This document shows positions 25,096-39,480 of a stretch of DNA of 64,000 nt, piece after piece. The notes beneath the pieces were generated by a model, which had not been told where the DNA came from, did not search any database, and was given only the letters and a program-made list of their open reading frames with translations. Made by a program: the position numbers and the translations under genes. Source of the DNA: Malurus cyaneus samueli (lineage: Eukaryota; Chordata; Aves; Passeriformes; Maluridae). How positions within the stretch are numbered: position 1 is the stretch's first letter; each line of letters opens with the position of its first letter. The stretch lies in contig CM019218.1 of assembly GCA_009741485.1 (NCBI GenBank), forward strand, positions 32,798,387 to 32,862,386, written 5' to 3'.

Positions 25096-28000
25096 GTCTC
25101 CTAGCCCATGTTTTGAGGGTTTTAACAAAGTGTGCCTCAGGAGGACTTCTCAAGGCAGCTTAGGTTCTTTAAAAGCTTCTAGAGATGAACATTACCAAAG
25201 CCATTTGCACAGACTGAGCGTCCTGGTGGCTGTCACTGGAGGACAGCTCCCAGCTGCATGTGCCATTCCCATTTTTCCTGCACTTCCAGCTGGAAAAGGA
25301 GAAGCAGTACCTTTTCCCTTCATTCTCCATTCCTGCTCTTCCTACTTCTTCCTTCCCCATAACCAGAATAGCACTGGCCTTGACCCCCTATCTTTGGAGA
25401 GACGAAATGCAGCTTTGCCTGCACTGCCTGTAAGCCCAGATTCCCTTAGAGCACAGGCATCTGCAGTCCCAAGGAGCACTGGTGCCACTAGAGTGGATGA
25501 TGCCCCACGTAAACATGCTGTAAGAATTCTTGCTATAGAGGTGTGTGGACAACTTCAAGCAGAAAAAAATGCTTCGCACAAGCACAGTCCCCTATGTGTA
25601 GCTACGGTTTTGTTATAGGGTAACTTTCATCACCATTCAAACAATTTCCAACCAAGCAAAGGCCTACCAGCTCCAGGACTCCTTAGCAGGATCCTGGAAC
25701 TAATAAGGATTGGGGCCAATATCAGTCAGTACAATTAAGCTCACTATAACATTTTATGTTTGTAAACATGTAAAAGGAAACTGGATGAAACTGAGCAGGC
25801 CTGTCAGGAAACAAAACCACTCCATTTAACTCTCAGGTAAGAGGTCCTTCCTAAGGACCAACAGCACTTTTAGCTCCTCTCTGATCTCTCTAGATATATT
25901 CCCCTCTGATGCCTTTCCTCGTGTGAAAGCCCACTGATTCCCCTCTCTGGGACCAGGTTCTAGTCTGCACACAAACTCTTGCATAATGATTCTTTCCCAT
26001 TTTAAGTTCCCCACATGAGAAACTGTCAAGAAGTAAACACAGAAAACAACAAAAACCTTCCTAAAATAATGTGCAGTTTAAATGTAACAGTAGGAACAAG
26101 AAAGAATTCAAAAGATTTTAAATTTAAATCTACTTGTGCCTTCTCTGTCTGAATTCTAACTTCCCATGAAGATGCAGCAGCAGGTCTAGCTGCATGTCAG
26201 CCTGTTCCCAGCTAGAAACTACGCAAGGGTGCTCCATTTCACGTGGGGGGAGCTGTTCCCCCTCCCTATTTACTGGGCTGATTTTTTTACTCCCTTAACC
26301 CAAAATTAGTTTAAGTGTAATCTAGTAGAGAATTTCAGTGCCAGCCGTCCCCCTGTTACTAGGTACCACTACTTGTAGTGTTCATTTATGGATGCTCTTG
26401 GTCTTTTTTTTGTCCTCTTGATTATTTTTTATTTAAATCCTTAAAGACAGAAAACAATCTGAGGATATACGGCTTCCAAAACATCATAGAGTAGCTCCAA
26501 ATCTCACACAAGAAAGATGACAATTTCTGTATAGTACCATCCTGAAATGGCTTAGTGAAGCAAAGTGCCTGCAACAAACTTCTGTGCAGGAATGTACTGG
26601 GAAATTTAAAGGCAGTGGCTGCTCTTTATCATCACTGTGTAGGGAACCACTCAGGATGAGCACAGCTCATCTGACAGAAGCGGTTTTGCAGGTAGTTCAC
26701 ACTGGGAAGTAACTACCATTAAGGGTTGTAAGGCACAAGAGAATCATTTGAAAGCAGAGAAAATTAATTGTACAGTTGGTATTAACATATGGATGAAACA
26801 TTGCTTTAAAAGTTCAAACAGCAACTGTCAGCTGAACAAAGTTGGCACAAGAGTAACAAATGAGTTTTGCAATTGTGCTATTTTTACTATGTAATACCAA
26901 TACCGTATAAAAGAACAAATGTTGTGTATAAGTTCAATGCCAAACCTGAACCATTGCTAACAGTGTTGTTATGATGCCATTAAAATGTCACCATCATTAT
27001 TTGCCGAAAAGGATTTTAGCCCTCTCCCCAAGCAAGTGTTTTCATTACTGGAGTTTTACTAGGCATGTTAGTGAGAAAGAAAGGTGAAGGAATAACCCAA
27101 CTCAAATATTTTAAAACATTTAACTGTTCTGGCTCATTGACAACTGTATGATCTCCCTGTGATTTTTTAAGAGCTGCTGATGCCTCATGGAAAAAACTTT
27201 GAAAAACATATTATTGAAAAACAATTTTGCCAATGTGTCATATTTTCTGTCTTATCCCTTCTCTTGCTTTTCATTGGTAGAAGAATCCACATGAAAACAG
27301 AACTTTGAATGTTTAGGTAGACAGAATTTGGATCTGAGCTCTGCCAAAGCACGTGGGTGTTTGGATCCTGTCCATTAAAGACATTTAACTTCAGATCCAG
27401 GTTCAATCTTCAAAGCTCACAAGAAGTGCTGAGATCCAGGATTTTATTCTGACCCATCCCTGTTACTAAGAAGTTATCTGCTGTCTGTCCTGGCTGTTGG
27501 TCTATAGGCTTTTACTAAGGATCTCATAAGTGGCTACTGCTGTCGTCATTGCTGCCAAATTATAAGCATCAGGCGCTACCGAATATCTGAGGACAGAGAG
27601 TCTGAAAAAGTAAGGGGGGGAGGAGGGTGGGTGGAATAAAAAGAATTTTCTCTGGTAGTTCAGTTGTCTTGAAATAACATAGAGTTGGTTTGTGTCTCAC
27701 ACTGGCATAACTTTTGGACTTCAGTGAAATCACACTGACTGAGTACAAACAAAAACCACAGTCACTATGAAGCTGAAGGTTTTTTTTTCACATTCAGTGT
27801 GTTGAAACAACACATTCCAGCCCAGCCATAGAAGCTCCTGCTGCCTTGTAAGCACAGAAAACAGAGATTCACCCCAAATCTCCCACTCTGCAAATTACTG
27901 TGAGTGGAGAAGAAGAGCAAGCCAAACTTTCTCAGCTCAAAAAGATGCCAGTCTGGACATAATTTCAAAATAGAATCAAATTTCAGTATGGCCTTGGCTC

Positions 28001-31000
28001 GGTTCCTGATTTAGCTGTGCTGGGCAAAGCAATGGAAATGTTGGGTACCTCATTGGGAATGTGCAGGAGAGCGTGCTTTTCATGTGACCTTGCCCCTCTT
28101 TTTATCAAAACACTTCTTACTTTCACTGACATTTACCCCAAGGACACTGAAGCAAAGTAAGAGAGGAAAACTAGCATGAATCCTGCCTACCTGCTCCAAG
28201 GAAAGCTTTTCATCAGTGGACTTAGCAACCACTGGGATATCTGAGGGTGACTAACAGAATCATAAGTGCCCAGGGTTTGTGTTTCATTGTTGCCAAGTCA
28301 CGAGACAAAACTCACAAATCTAGGAGAGGACTGTAAAACTAGAATTTTGTGAGGGGCAAGCTGGCACTTACCATATGCACTGGGAGAAAGAAAACAGCAA
28401 CAGTACGTAAAGCAGCCTCCAGATTCCTGAAGTGTCATCCATCTGATCCTCCTATATTGTGTAGTTTCACAGTATTAGACAACTTGTCACACAGGCTTCA
28501 AAGGGCTACTTAATTAAACTAGAGAGAGATGAATTTGTTCACAGAAGTCCACTCTGAAGAACCAGTGATTAGCAGCAATTGCTAGATGAAATGAAAAAAC
28601 TTACCAACAACTCCACTTGTTCTCCACTGTCTTGCACTTCATATGGTCATTTACATCTGGGCAGAATGAATGTGTAACACTTCCGAAGCACAGAAGTGGT
28701 AATTTAAACTCACTTCCACTGCATTAGGCAGAAGACTGAAGAATCAGGCCTTTTCTTACAAGAAAAATGTCCCTGACAATGAATGATGAGTAAAATACAG
28801 GCTGTGCAATTCCACTTGTTTTGGAAAGCAGTCAATTTAGAAAGGTTACCATAAGACAGCAGCAAAAATCTGCCCCTGAACTCCCAACATCTCAAGCCAT
28901 AGCCTTGTCAATAGTACACAGGGTGCAAAAGATTATGGCCAGCTCAGGTCATTAGTTTTCTTTCTGGGCAGGAGTCCCAGCATAACAGATACTTATGCAT
29001 ATTCTGTCCTCATTTTATCTAATTACAAATATCTCTCTAGGGATGGGGAGGGAAGAAGAGGTTTGATCACACGATTTTAGGTCACTTATACAAGGTCTTG
29101 CTGGGATATGGATTGATCCAAAGACTGCTATAATATTTTAAAATTTCCCAGAGTCTTATAGTAAGAAAAAAAAATATATATGTATCATTTTTTCATATTT
29201 ATATGAGTTTGTAAAACTGACCAGTGGAAAACACTTGAATCACATACTGTTATAAATCAGCAAGGAGCATGTAGAAATGTTTAAAATGCAAGGACATTGA
29301 TTAACGAACAATGCCATGTTGGCCTAAACACTATCTGTAAATACATTCTTTCTTTCCTATATTATACCTAACCTATATTATACCTGTTTCTCTGAATAAC
29401 ACCAATAACATCAGAGAAAAATGGAATAAGGTAATTTTTAAAAATTAATCAACTTAATATTGCTCATTTGGATTTCTACTTAATGGTTGCAAGTCTAGTG
29501 AAAGATGCAACATTGTTTCATACTGATGAAATCTTAAAAGCCACACTTAGGCATGACCTAATTAAGTGAAACAACTTAATATTATCCAGAATTGCCCGTT
29601 TTCTCTAGATCAACATGGCCTAAATCCTCTGCTGTCCAAGAATAGGTACAAAATTGTACAATACTCATCACCATCATGAAGTACTTCAAACTGGTTCCTT
29701 AAGCATGGGAAGGGCAGAATACAATACAACTTTGGGAATTTCTTCTAGAGAAAAATGCAAAAATTGCTTGAAACTCATATGGAAAGACTGAAGAAGTTAT
29801 TGGCTGAATAATTGCCTTGGAAAAGGACATCAGAATTAAACAGACACCCTTCAGGAGCAGAAAACAGTAGTAATAGAATTTTTAAAATGGATCTTAAAGG
29901 TCAGGAAATAGAGGGAGAATTGCCAAAGTCAAGACTTAGTACATGCAAAAACTATTTAAAAACAGCAATATTCTTCAGGCATCAAAATAAAAGTGATCAG
30001 AGAAAAGTTCAGCTGCTTTGCTGTTAGAATGGTACATAGATTAAATACAATATAGGTACAAGCCAAGAACTAAAGGAATGCTGTGCTTCACTGGAATGAC
30101 TGAGGTGGAAGCCAGAAATACATTTGTGCAGTCATGGCATAAATTCTGAATAATCTCTGCCCAAGAACTGCGACATGAAACCACATATCTACTGGCAAGT
30201 TCTTTAAACAGACACCGCAAATCATGGTTGCTACTATATTTCCAGAGTATAACAAGAGAAATAAGATATTCATTGTTAACTCTAATAGAACACAAGGCTT
30301 GAAAATTACTTCAGTAAGGCTAACTGAGCTACTTCTATTCACAGGCAGTTTTCAAAGCACCCAATGATCAAGAACAGTCCTGAACAAGGAAATTACAAAG
30401 ATGTAAGACTGATAACTTATGACAGAGTAATTAGACATTTTGCTTCCATAAGGTACTCCTTAGCTATTCGGACTTCTAGAGAATGTTTCATGGAGTAGTA
30501 TACAAGAAATTACTGAAAATGGAGAAGATGAGGATTTTTAAAAGAATGGTGAGATGACTGAAAAACTACTGAAAGAGGGTTGGACACAGAGACATTAATT
30601 GGCTAATGAGAGGTTACTTCAGAGTTTTGGAAAGGATTGGTCTGGGAGCTGAAATCAGTATTTCCATTAATGACCTTAGCACAAAAAGTGTGTGTGCTGA
30701 GATAAGTTAGCCACCTACACAAGCTGAAGGGTCATCAAGGAAATTAAAAGCATCAGACAAGAAGAATTAGATGGAGTGAATTCAGTATAAATTTCACTTT
30801 ATAACTTGCACATCTTCATCTCAACGACAGATGAAAGGACAGAAGAAGAAATTTAAGATTATCAGTCTACCACAGAATAACTATGAACCAGCAGCATTAT
30901 ACAACCACAAATAAATGCAAAAGCAAGGTTTTCCCACAAGATGTAAAAAATGCAGTGATAGTAGAGGACAAAACATCACCTGGAACAAAGTACAACTCTG

Positions 31001-34000
31001 TCTAGTCACACCCAAGAAAGCTGAATGCGAGTAATCCAAGCTGGAGCAGAGACAACAAAGACAATAAATAGTTCAGTGACCAAAGGAAAGGAAAAGATAG
31101 CACAGTTTAGTATATCAAAACAAAGACTGACAGGGCTCATAATAGTGTTGCACAAATGTCATAGTGGAGAGGAAATCATGGAGGGAGCAGTAGTATTTAA
31201 ACCAACAACTCCATGCTGGCACCAGAACAAATGGGAATAAACTGGTCACAAGTAGGGCTAGGCTAGGGATTAAAATGCTATTTCCAGCCACCAGAGCAGT
31301 GGGTTCTGGAACCCTCCCAAGAGGAGTAATGGGAACAAACAGTCCAAGTGGGGATTTAAGACAAGGACTTTTCAGTTTATGAAAGAGCTTATCTGATATG
31401 GTACCAGAGGACTGGACATAAGACCCAGGAACCCTCTTTTAAACCTACATTTCCATTAACTGAACCATTGTGGCCAATTTGGTCTTTGTCTTCTTGTCTG
31501 AAAGTGCCCACATAGGGCCCAATTAGTGCCAGCTAGGATGGCAGCCTTCATGACATAGAAACAGAACCAGGCTCACCCATACGCTCGAGACAGAAAGCGT
31601 AGACTCTTGCTTTAACAGGCACTCCAGCCCAACCTGACCTTTGATCACAGCACAACAGGCAAGGAAATCATGTTCAAGCCACTCATGGCACCTTAGGTAC
31701 TTTGCCAAGGGACCGCCAGAGCCAGCACACAAACTGCTCTTCCAGAGGCGGGTGTGGAATTCCCTTCAAAGGCAGTCAGTATCAAACCCCAGGGCTAAGC
31801 ATCTCCCAGACACTTCAGCCTCTAAGAACTCACTGCTCTTTCATGAAATCCTGTTAGCCAGGTACTCACAGGAGAACTCTGCTCTGCGGGTGCTGCCTGG
31901 AACAACCACACAAGAGCTACTGGACAGCTTAATGAGGCCTTTTGGACAAGCAAAACGAAAAATTAAGGGAGGCAAAATGACCGAAAGCAGAAGAAATATC
32001 CAGGTTTAGCAGAATCTCAACACACTAAAACTGAAATTTTCATACAGCTTTGGGTCCTATTGTAAGAAGTAGTGCTTACAAAGACAAAAGCAATAGGTCA
32101 AACTCCTACAGCCCTGGAAATAGATGCATTGGAGGGAAAAAACCTGACAGGGTCTGATTGATAACCTTGCTTGAGGGAAGCTGCTCAAGGAAAACTGCTG
32201 CAGCAAAGGCTGCAGGGAGTTACTGCTTCAAAACCCTGCTGCGGCAGGAAAGGCACATGTGGCTGTTAGAGCAGGAGATGGACATGGTTAATTGACTGGG
32301 AAAGTTTAGCAGAGATGAAATTAATGCAAAGAGCTCAGATCCCATGGCTGCAATTCTGTTGCCAATGGAAGGAACCATTCAGCTGGAATTCAATCCATTT
32401 TCAGGTCAGAGCCTTTCCCAAAGGCAGAGTGCTCACCCCTCATCTGTTCTTCTTCCATTCTGAGGGGTACATGGAGGAGAAGGTAGCTGGAAACAGCAGA
32501 CTGGGAAATATATTGTCCTTTGAGGGCCAGTCGGGTTTCAACTTTGCATGGTGAGTGTGCATTGCAGTCAGGAATTCAGAAGATGTGTCAAGAGACAGCC
32601 TCCTCTAACCCTAGACCTTTGTGGATAAGTCAGTTGTGGAAACAAAACTAGAAAGTTAGTAATATGGGAGAAGGGAATTTACTTTCAGATCTACTCAGCA
32701 GAATGGGTACCTGAACCAGATATGTTTGCAATCTGGTCAGATGAGAATGCCAGGAATTAGTTACTGTGGAATCACAGCAACAACACATAAAAATATACAC
32801 TCAAACAATTATTTTTTAAGTAAAGCTGACTGCAGAAGAAGATAGGAAAGACAGAAACACAAACCACAGACCAGATGACACAGATGATCTTACACAGTGA
32901 TGTGCTGCCAACATTTTGATAAGTAGCACCCACGACCGTATTCCTTTCAGCTGGTGTCTCATTTTCCTCAGTATGGGAGGACTAGATGTGGGAACTTCTT
33001 AATTTCCTCTGCCATTTTAACAAAGGGACATTAAATACATTTTAAATACACATATTTACAAGTAGCCATGTAAAACTGTTCTTACACCGATGATTTTCAA
33101 ACTGTACTGAACAGACTGGTGCACAGCTGTTTAGAAATGCAAAAGTACTTGCCACTTGGTTCATTCCCGTGGCAAAGTCTTTGCATCCCAAAAATGCCTT
33201 TATCAGCTCTGGGCATAAATTGCTGCCATTAAAGATGATTTAACAGTAATTATTGGTGAACTTCTTCCGTCAGATCCAGGCAGACAGCCTTAACTCACTT
33301 TTCCACTCCTCACTTTGGTCATGAAAATGCTACCAAGGAAGTACTCCCACTCATCTTCAACACATCACTCTCATACTAATGCTCAACACCAAAAGCAAAG
33401 CAATATTGAGTCAATGGTTGATGATGTGACTAGCGTGACCATCACCAAGTCAGACAGTGCATGCCACTCTTCCCACAGAGGGATGGAGGACATTACACCA
33501 TCAAAGGGACTAGGGGACTACGATGCCTAATTAAAGCATGATTATAAAGCATTTTTCCGGCATGAAAGTGACATATACTTTACATTACAAATAACATCTT
33601 TTTTCTAATTCTTTCATGCTGGAACCTCCTGAAATACTCATTGTAGGATATGTAAGGAGGGGATTCCAGGTGGGAGAAATTTTATGTAGCTGCTTTCTGC
33701 TCAGTCTGAAAAAATCTCACTTTAGTAGAGCTACTCACAGTAGATGAAGGTAGCCTTTTGCATGTAAAGAGAGACTCTACATCTATACTCATGCATAAGA
33801 AGTTAGCTGCATTTTGGCAACATTCATGCTAGTCAGGCTGAGTAGAGTCACTAGAGTTATACATGACTGTGAAAGTAAGTTTGTGACTTATCAATGTCAT
33901 ACAAGTCAGGGGGCAGATTTAATTTAGTAGGGGCTCATCTGCCATGCTGCAAACATAAAACAAAGCTGCCTCTCCCTGTCCATAGAGGCAAGTCACAGAA

Positions 34001-34261
34001 ATGAGTCTTGCCCCAAGACAGCCCCAAAATGTATCACTTCAAATTCCCCATCCATGCATCACTTCATAATCCCCATCCTCCTCCAAAACACCCAGGTAGA
34101 TCATAGAGAGTCCATCCTCCCAGCCCAGAAGCCATTAAAAACTCTCCTCCTCATCCTGTATGAGGGACCTGAAACAAACCTTTCATTTTTGGAAATTACT
34201 CAGGAAGAGCATGTGAGGAAGCAGAGCAACAAACAACACATAAGGTGGATATAAATCCAGA

Positions 34262-34420
34262 TAAAGTATTATAATCATTAAAGGGTTGCTGCTCCCTGAA
34301 GGTTGGCAAAACGAAGAGAGTTAATTAAAAGCAATCTCCACACAGTGCTGAGCCAGCCTGCCCTGATAAATCAGCAGCCAGGACTGTGCTCATAGAGGTC
34401 AATAGGGGAAAGAGGTTGGG
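34262..34420. promoter_or_regulatory. Candidate conserved non-coding element
   Basis: An ATTA-rich block (including TTAATTAAAA near 34321) is followed by balanced, low-repeat sequence with TGATAAATCAG. This is the texture of conserved enhancers near developmental genes. No alignment was possible, so conservation is inferred. Confidence 0.25.
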
Positions 34421-37400
34421 AGGCAGGGGAAAGCAAGGAGAAGATAAAACATTTAACTGAGACTACTGACAAAAACAGAATGGGTCTGGTGACAGAAAAT
34501 TGAGAGGAGTTTTCCACCTATTTCCCCCATCACCACTATTCTATTAGATTTCAACCTTGGGAATGCCTGTTTGCCATCGACATAACACCAGTAGCCTGAC
34601 TGAGTTCCCATACATTTGCATCAGCACAGGAGGAGAGAGAAGCAAGAAGCCTTGAGGCCCCATCCTGCCTGAGGAGGTATTAACATCGCTTTCATCCACA
34701 CACCACTTGATCACTGAAGGGTAACATCACCAATGTTAATGGAGGGGCACATCATTTTTGGAGAAGCACATCCTAAAAATTAATAGGTCAGTCAGATATG
34801 ACGAAGCAGTAGAAGTTCCCATCACCAGCCCTCACCCATCACATCTCATATGCCTCTTAACTTGTTCTACCCCAGCTATAAAATGCACTAATCTTTAAAT
34901 TAAAATTGTGATCCTGATTTAATCCATATTTCACCTCAACAGGCATATGCTAATGAACTGAAAACTTTGAAGATAAACAATCCATAGAAAACACTAAAAC
35001 CTGCAGTCTTCAAAGCAACTTTCAGTAGTTCAGAAAAAAAACAGGCAAAAGCAATCAGGGTAAGCTTGTAGATATAAGTGGGTTCATGTTATGATTTCTG
35101 ATACTGGACACTGGGTACTGATTTTTCTGAACACTCAGGAGCATAGACTCAAACACGATGCCCACCAAAGGAGTTTAGCAATAAAATACCTTTATGAACC
35201 ACTGTTTCCATTATTCCTTATTCAAATTGCACAGGTTTTAAACTAATCGTAAACATAAAATATATTTGTCCCCATCATTGACTGAACACAGACTTTCAGG
35301 AAACAATATTAAGACCAAAATAACTGAACAGCCACAAATCCATGAGTTACTTTCTTTAAAACTGTTCTTGCATTGGAAGTGGAATGAAAATACAGACACT
35401 ACTCTTCCCTTGAAAGAATAATGCTAACTTTGTGTCTCCACGATAAGTTTTGTTTTTGCTGGATACTGAATTATCTGGGCTATAACTCCAGCCATTTTGA
35501 TTTTTCTCCCAACTCTGTGACTAGTCATGTTAGGTTGTGGATCCATAGGAATACAAGAAACTCCAAAATTCCTAGAACCAGACCAAAAACTTCACAGCCC
35601 TTTGACACAAAGCACTGAACTGGTGTTCACTCACTCTTCCAAAATATTAAAAGCCCCCAAAACATTTTCAAAAGGGAATTCTGTTCCAACAGCCATAATC
35701 TATTTTCCTGTGGCTCTCATGAAGCCAACTCAAAGCATAAAAGCAGCATAAGCACTGTACTTTGCGTTTTGGCAGAAGTAGCATGCCCGCATCTGATCAG
35801 ATCAAATCAGCCCTGCCAGATGATGCGGTAGGGCAGGCTGGAATTAACCAACTCAGGGCATGGCCTTATTTCACTGCTCTGCACCTGATTTTCTTTGCAC
35901 CTAGTCCAACCTATTTAGATTTTTGTGAACTAAAAGGCGGGAAGCCTTAAACCATGTGTTGGTAGAAAATTTAGCACAAAGTCTTAACAAAGGCTTTGTA
36001 TCTTGTATCACAAGCAGGAATCAGAGAAAAAACAAGAGGGAGAAACTCTAAGTTACACAGGTTCCTTTCTTTGGCATACTAAAAATTTCATATATGTTAC
36101 AGTTAGAATTTTATATTCATTTATAAAAATTACCAGAAAGCAAATACAGAGTTGTCAGACTAATAGAACTCACAGTTTTGTATGAATGGAAAGATGATCC
36201 TCAGGTTGGATCAGCTTTGTCACAACAGACTGTGACATTAAATATCACTTCCAGCCTTTCTCACCAGAAGAACATTGATGTAGTCAGTGTTCCCATCAAC
36301 ACCTGAGCAAGAGACTCTCTCCCAGCTACAGCTCAGCAGAACATGAAATTAATGAATCAGGATTTGGCAAGCACACGCTGCTGATCACAGCCACCTAGTG
36401 CACGCTCATCAGTACCCGTCCCTGCCCTGCTCTTGCTGCTCCACTGGCTCCCTGTGAAACTTCCTCTCAGACAGGGCTGGAATGCCAGTAAAACCTTCCA
36501 TGTGCCTGGAATTGTAACTCTATGACCGCACCCGGCTCAGGCAGGTAACCTGAAAACTGAGACACATGCTGACGTACCCCTGTTATTCCCATACTGGAGA
36601 GGATGGGGGTGTGAGAAGGATGCTTGCCAGCAGCCGCTGAGACATTGCATTATTCTTTTTTGAGACATCTGCTGGGTATCTGTGGTCAAAATATGCTCTG
36701 CTGGGAAATAAACCATATATAACAATTAAAAAGAAGAAAAGAATCACACTTCTAATAATTTAGGCTATTAAAGGTAAATAAAGATTTTAAATTTTTGGTA
36801 TTCAAGCACTCATTTATGATATTTGTGTCACACATCACTCAGTTTAGACAGTAAAAACACACTGTGCAGTTCTTTCTTTTGAAATAAGAAAGAAGACAAG
36901 AAAACCACTTTCTGCTTCTCATGCACTTTGTCCAGCATATTTGTGTTTGTTCCACAAATTGTGGAGAAGTCTTTTAAGAAAAGAAAGAAGCACTTCCACC
37001 TGAAAATTTTTGTTTTTTAAAAAGTAAAGTATTCTAAAAGTGTAATTCCTTTTAGATTGTGTTGATGAGGTAAGTTTTCTTATAAAAAACAAACCAGTGC
37101 AAAAAGGGAGACCTGCACTAAGGAAGTGATTAAGACTCCTCAGTCTCTGCATCCTGGGCAAAATTGCCAGGCAAAGCCAGAAGAGCAGCACAGTCCTAAT
37201 GAAGCCCTCGGAACAGGCCTCAAGCAACATTGCCTTGGTGCTGCTTGTCTGCACATGGGAGTATGTCACCCCAGACAGGGAAACCTCAGATCAGAGGTTG
37301 GTCTCTCCAAGGGAAAAAAACATCAACTCCCGGAACAGATTCATTCCACTCCTACAAGTCCTCGGGGATAAACAATACAGGAATGGTTCTTGCTCAAGGC

Positions 37401-39299
37401 AACATCACATACAGACAACACAGTGATGAGCCCAGAATAAATACCAAGATTGTAAAATTGATCTACTGAGCAAAGAAATTCAGCTCTGACATGAAAGACA
37501 AACCAGAGTGAGAAAATTCCAGATTCGGCAAATTACAATCCTAAAAGAAGGTTTACTCAGAGCCAGTGGGGGTTTTGGAATGCCTCATTTCAGGCCAGCA
37601 GAGGCACAGCCAACAGTTATAAGCTGCAGAAGACAGATATACAAGATGGACAAAGTCTGCTCTTGAGAGCAACCTTCAAGTACCATGCTTCTAGTTTCAG
37701 GAAAGCAGAGGAAGAAATCAATTTTCATTAGGCTCCACAAAGGATGAGCCACATTACCTTACCATGACTCAGCCTGACACAGATCCCCCCTTTGCTTTAC
37801 ACCTGACTTCTGTGTAAAGTATTCCCACTCGGACACTGTGAATCCCACCTAATGGGTATCATGCATCCAGCCCACTGGACACGTGCTTACCTTGAAATTA
37901 TTACACCCTCCAAAAAATCATACCTTTGGGCCTCTGTAGCACAACTCAGATAATTCAACATTGCTTTCACACATCACAAATAATGTGTTTTAAAAACTTT
38001 TTCTTGGGTGGTAGTTTTGAGATACAGCCTCCATCCATCCACATTGGACAGACTGTGAAAGGCTGAAAGACCAACAAAACAAAATTACAAAAGCACTGCA
38101 ACAACTAATCATGCATAAGTGACTGGTGGAACCAGACATAACACTGTAACAAGCAACATGCCATTTATCAGAGCCTCTCATATTCAAAACCAGTGTATCC
38201 TCAGGTCTTCTTAACTTGGCTTGTCTGCCTTCCAATGACTTTGATTTCATGCTTACATTTCCCTGTGTAAATACAGTAACATTCATCCCCTATTTTCTCT
38301 GAAAGCTGCTGCTGATATACAGAAAATATAGTTTTCATGTGGACAACAGTTTCGATTTGAAATGTGTCACACTAGGGTTCATTTATGTTTTTAAGTAACA
38401 TCAGAGTCACACTGGAAATGCTATAGAGATTTTGGTACATGGTTTAATGTGCCCAACAAACCCTGTTCTGTCAAGCAGAAGAAAATTCCCTTCTGCAAGG
38501 CCACATTAAAATCACCTCCACATCACTTGAAAACACTGAACTGGCAACCTAACTGTCCGTCTATTTTATTGCCTCCACCTGCTGAAAGCAGCACTGCACA
38601 TTATACTTCCACTTGAATATTAAAAACCAGCAACCAGAAAAACCAAACTTCATCAACACTTAATCAGGACATAGGGGTGTTTCAGGGATGTGTAATGGGA
38701 TACAGAACCTTCCAGTTAAGAGTCCCCAGCCTGAGTCCAAGCCAGAGTAATCACTAATGAAATACTCTTGCCATAGAAGACCCCAGGACCCATGCTGGTC
38801 TCTTGCCAGTGTGAAACAGGGATGTGAACACAGGCCACTTCTTCACAGGTGTCTCATGACACAGAATTCAGCATCACAAGGAAGGTCATTTGGCAGCCCA
38901 GAGGTCAGAGTTGGCTGTCAAGACAATTTTATCTGAGAAGGTACAGCAATTGAAATCCCAGCTGCTGCTGTGTGTTCGCAGTGGGAATGCAGAGGCAGAG
39001 CAGGCCTGGTAGATGAGCTCTAGCGCTGTGCACTCAAAGCCAAGGTGATCTGCTCCCCAAACACCTGGCACAGAGGAAGTGTCCCCAAGCACATCAAAGT
39101 TATCCAGCAGTGCAGTCAGCGTGTAAGTGAGCCAGCCTGGCAGCTCAGCCTGGGCTAAGTTCTTTTGTCCCAGAGGCTGTCCTGAGCAAAAGGGAGAGCA
39201 CCAGCACTGCTAAACTACTGGGAGGCAACCGCCCCTCTGGTGAACATCCAGGCAGAGTGCTATATGGCATGAGGGATCTCACATGCTGAAATGGCAATA

Positions 39300-39480
39300 A
39301 CCTATGTTCCACTTAGTGTGTTTAATTGACAACCTGAAATAAAAGTCATTCGTGGGAGTAAAGACAGAGAAGGGGTGGGAGGAAACCAGCTCTGCTTCTA
39401 GACAAGACTGTGTAAATTACAAGATGTTAATTACATTAAGTGCATTATGGTACCATATGCACATCACTAATAAGGCAGAG
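39300..39480. promoter_or_regulatory. Candidate conserved non-coding element near the promoter
   Basis: Within about 3.4 kb of exon 1 there is a run of homeodomain-type cores (TTTAATTGACA, TGTAAATTACAAG, TTAATTACATTAAG) and a POU-like ATATGCACAT. This is a possible intronic enhancer. The evidence is motif density only. Confidence 0.28.

Noticed and set aside
25130..25618. 162-codon plus-strand frame
   Set aside because: No recognisable domain, no convincing splice sites, and it follows directly on decayed CR1 sequence in an intron. Most likely chance.
39228..39248. CTCF-like string CACCAGAGGGGCGG on the minus strand
   Set aside because: It has one extra G in the core spacing, so it does not align to the CTCF consensus.
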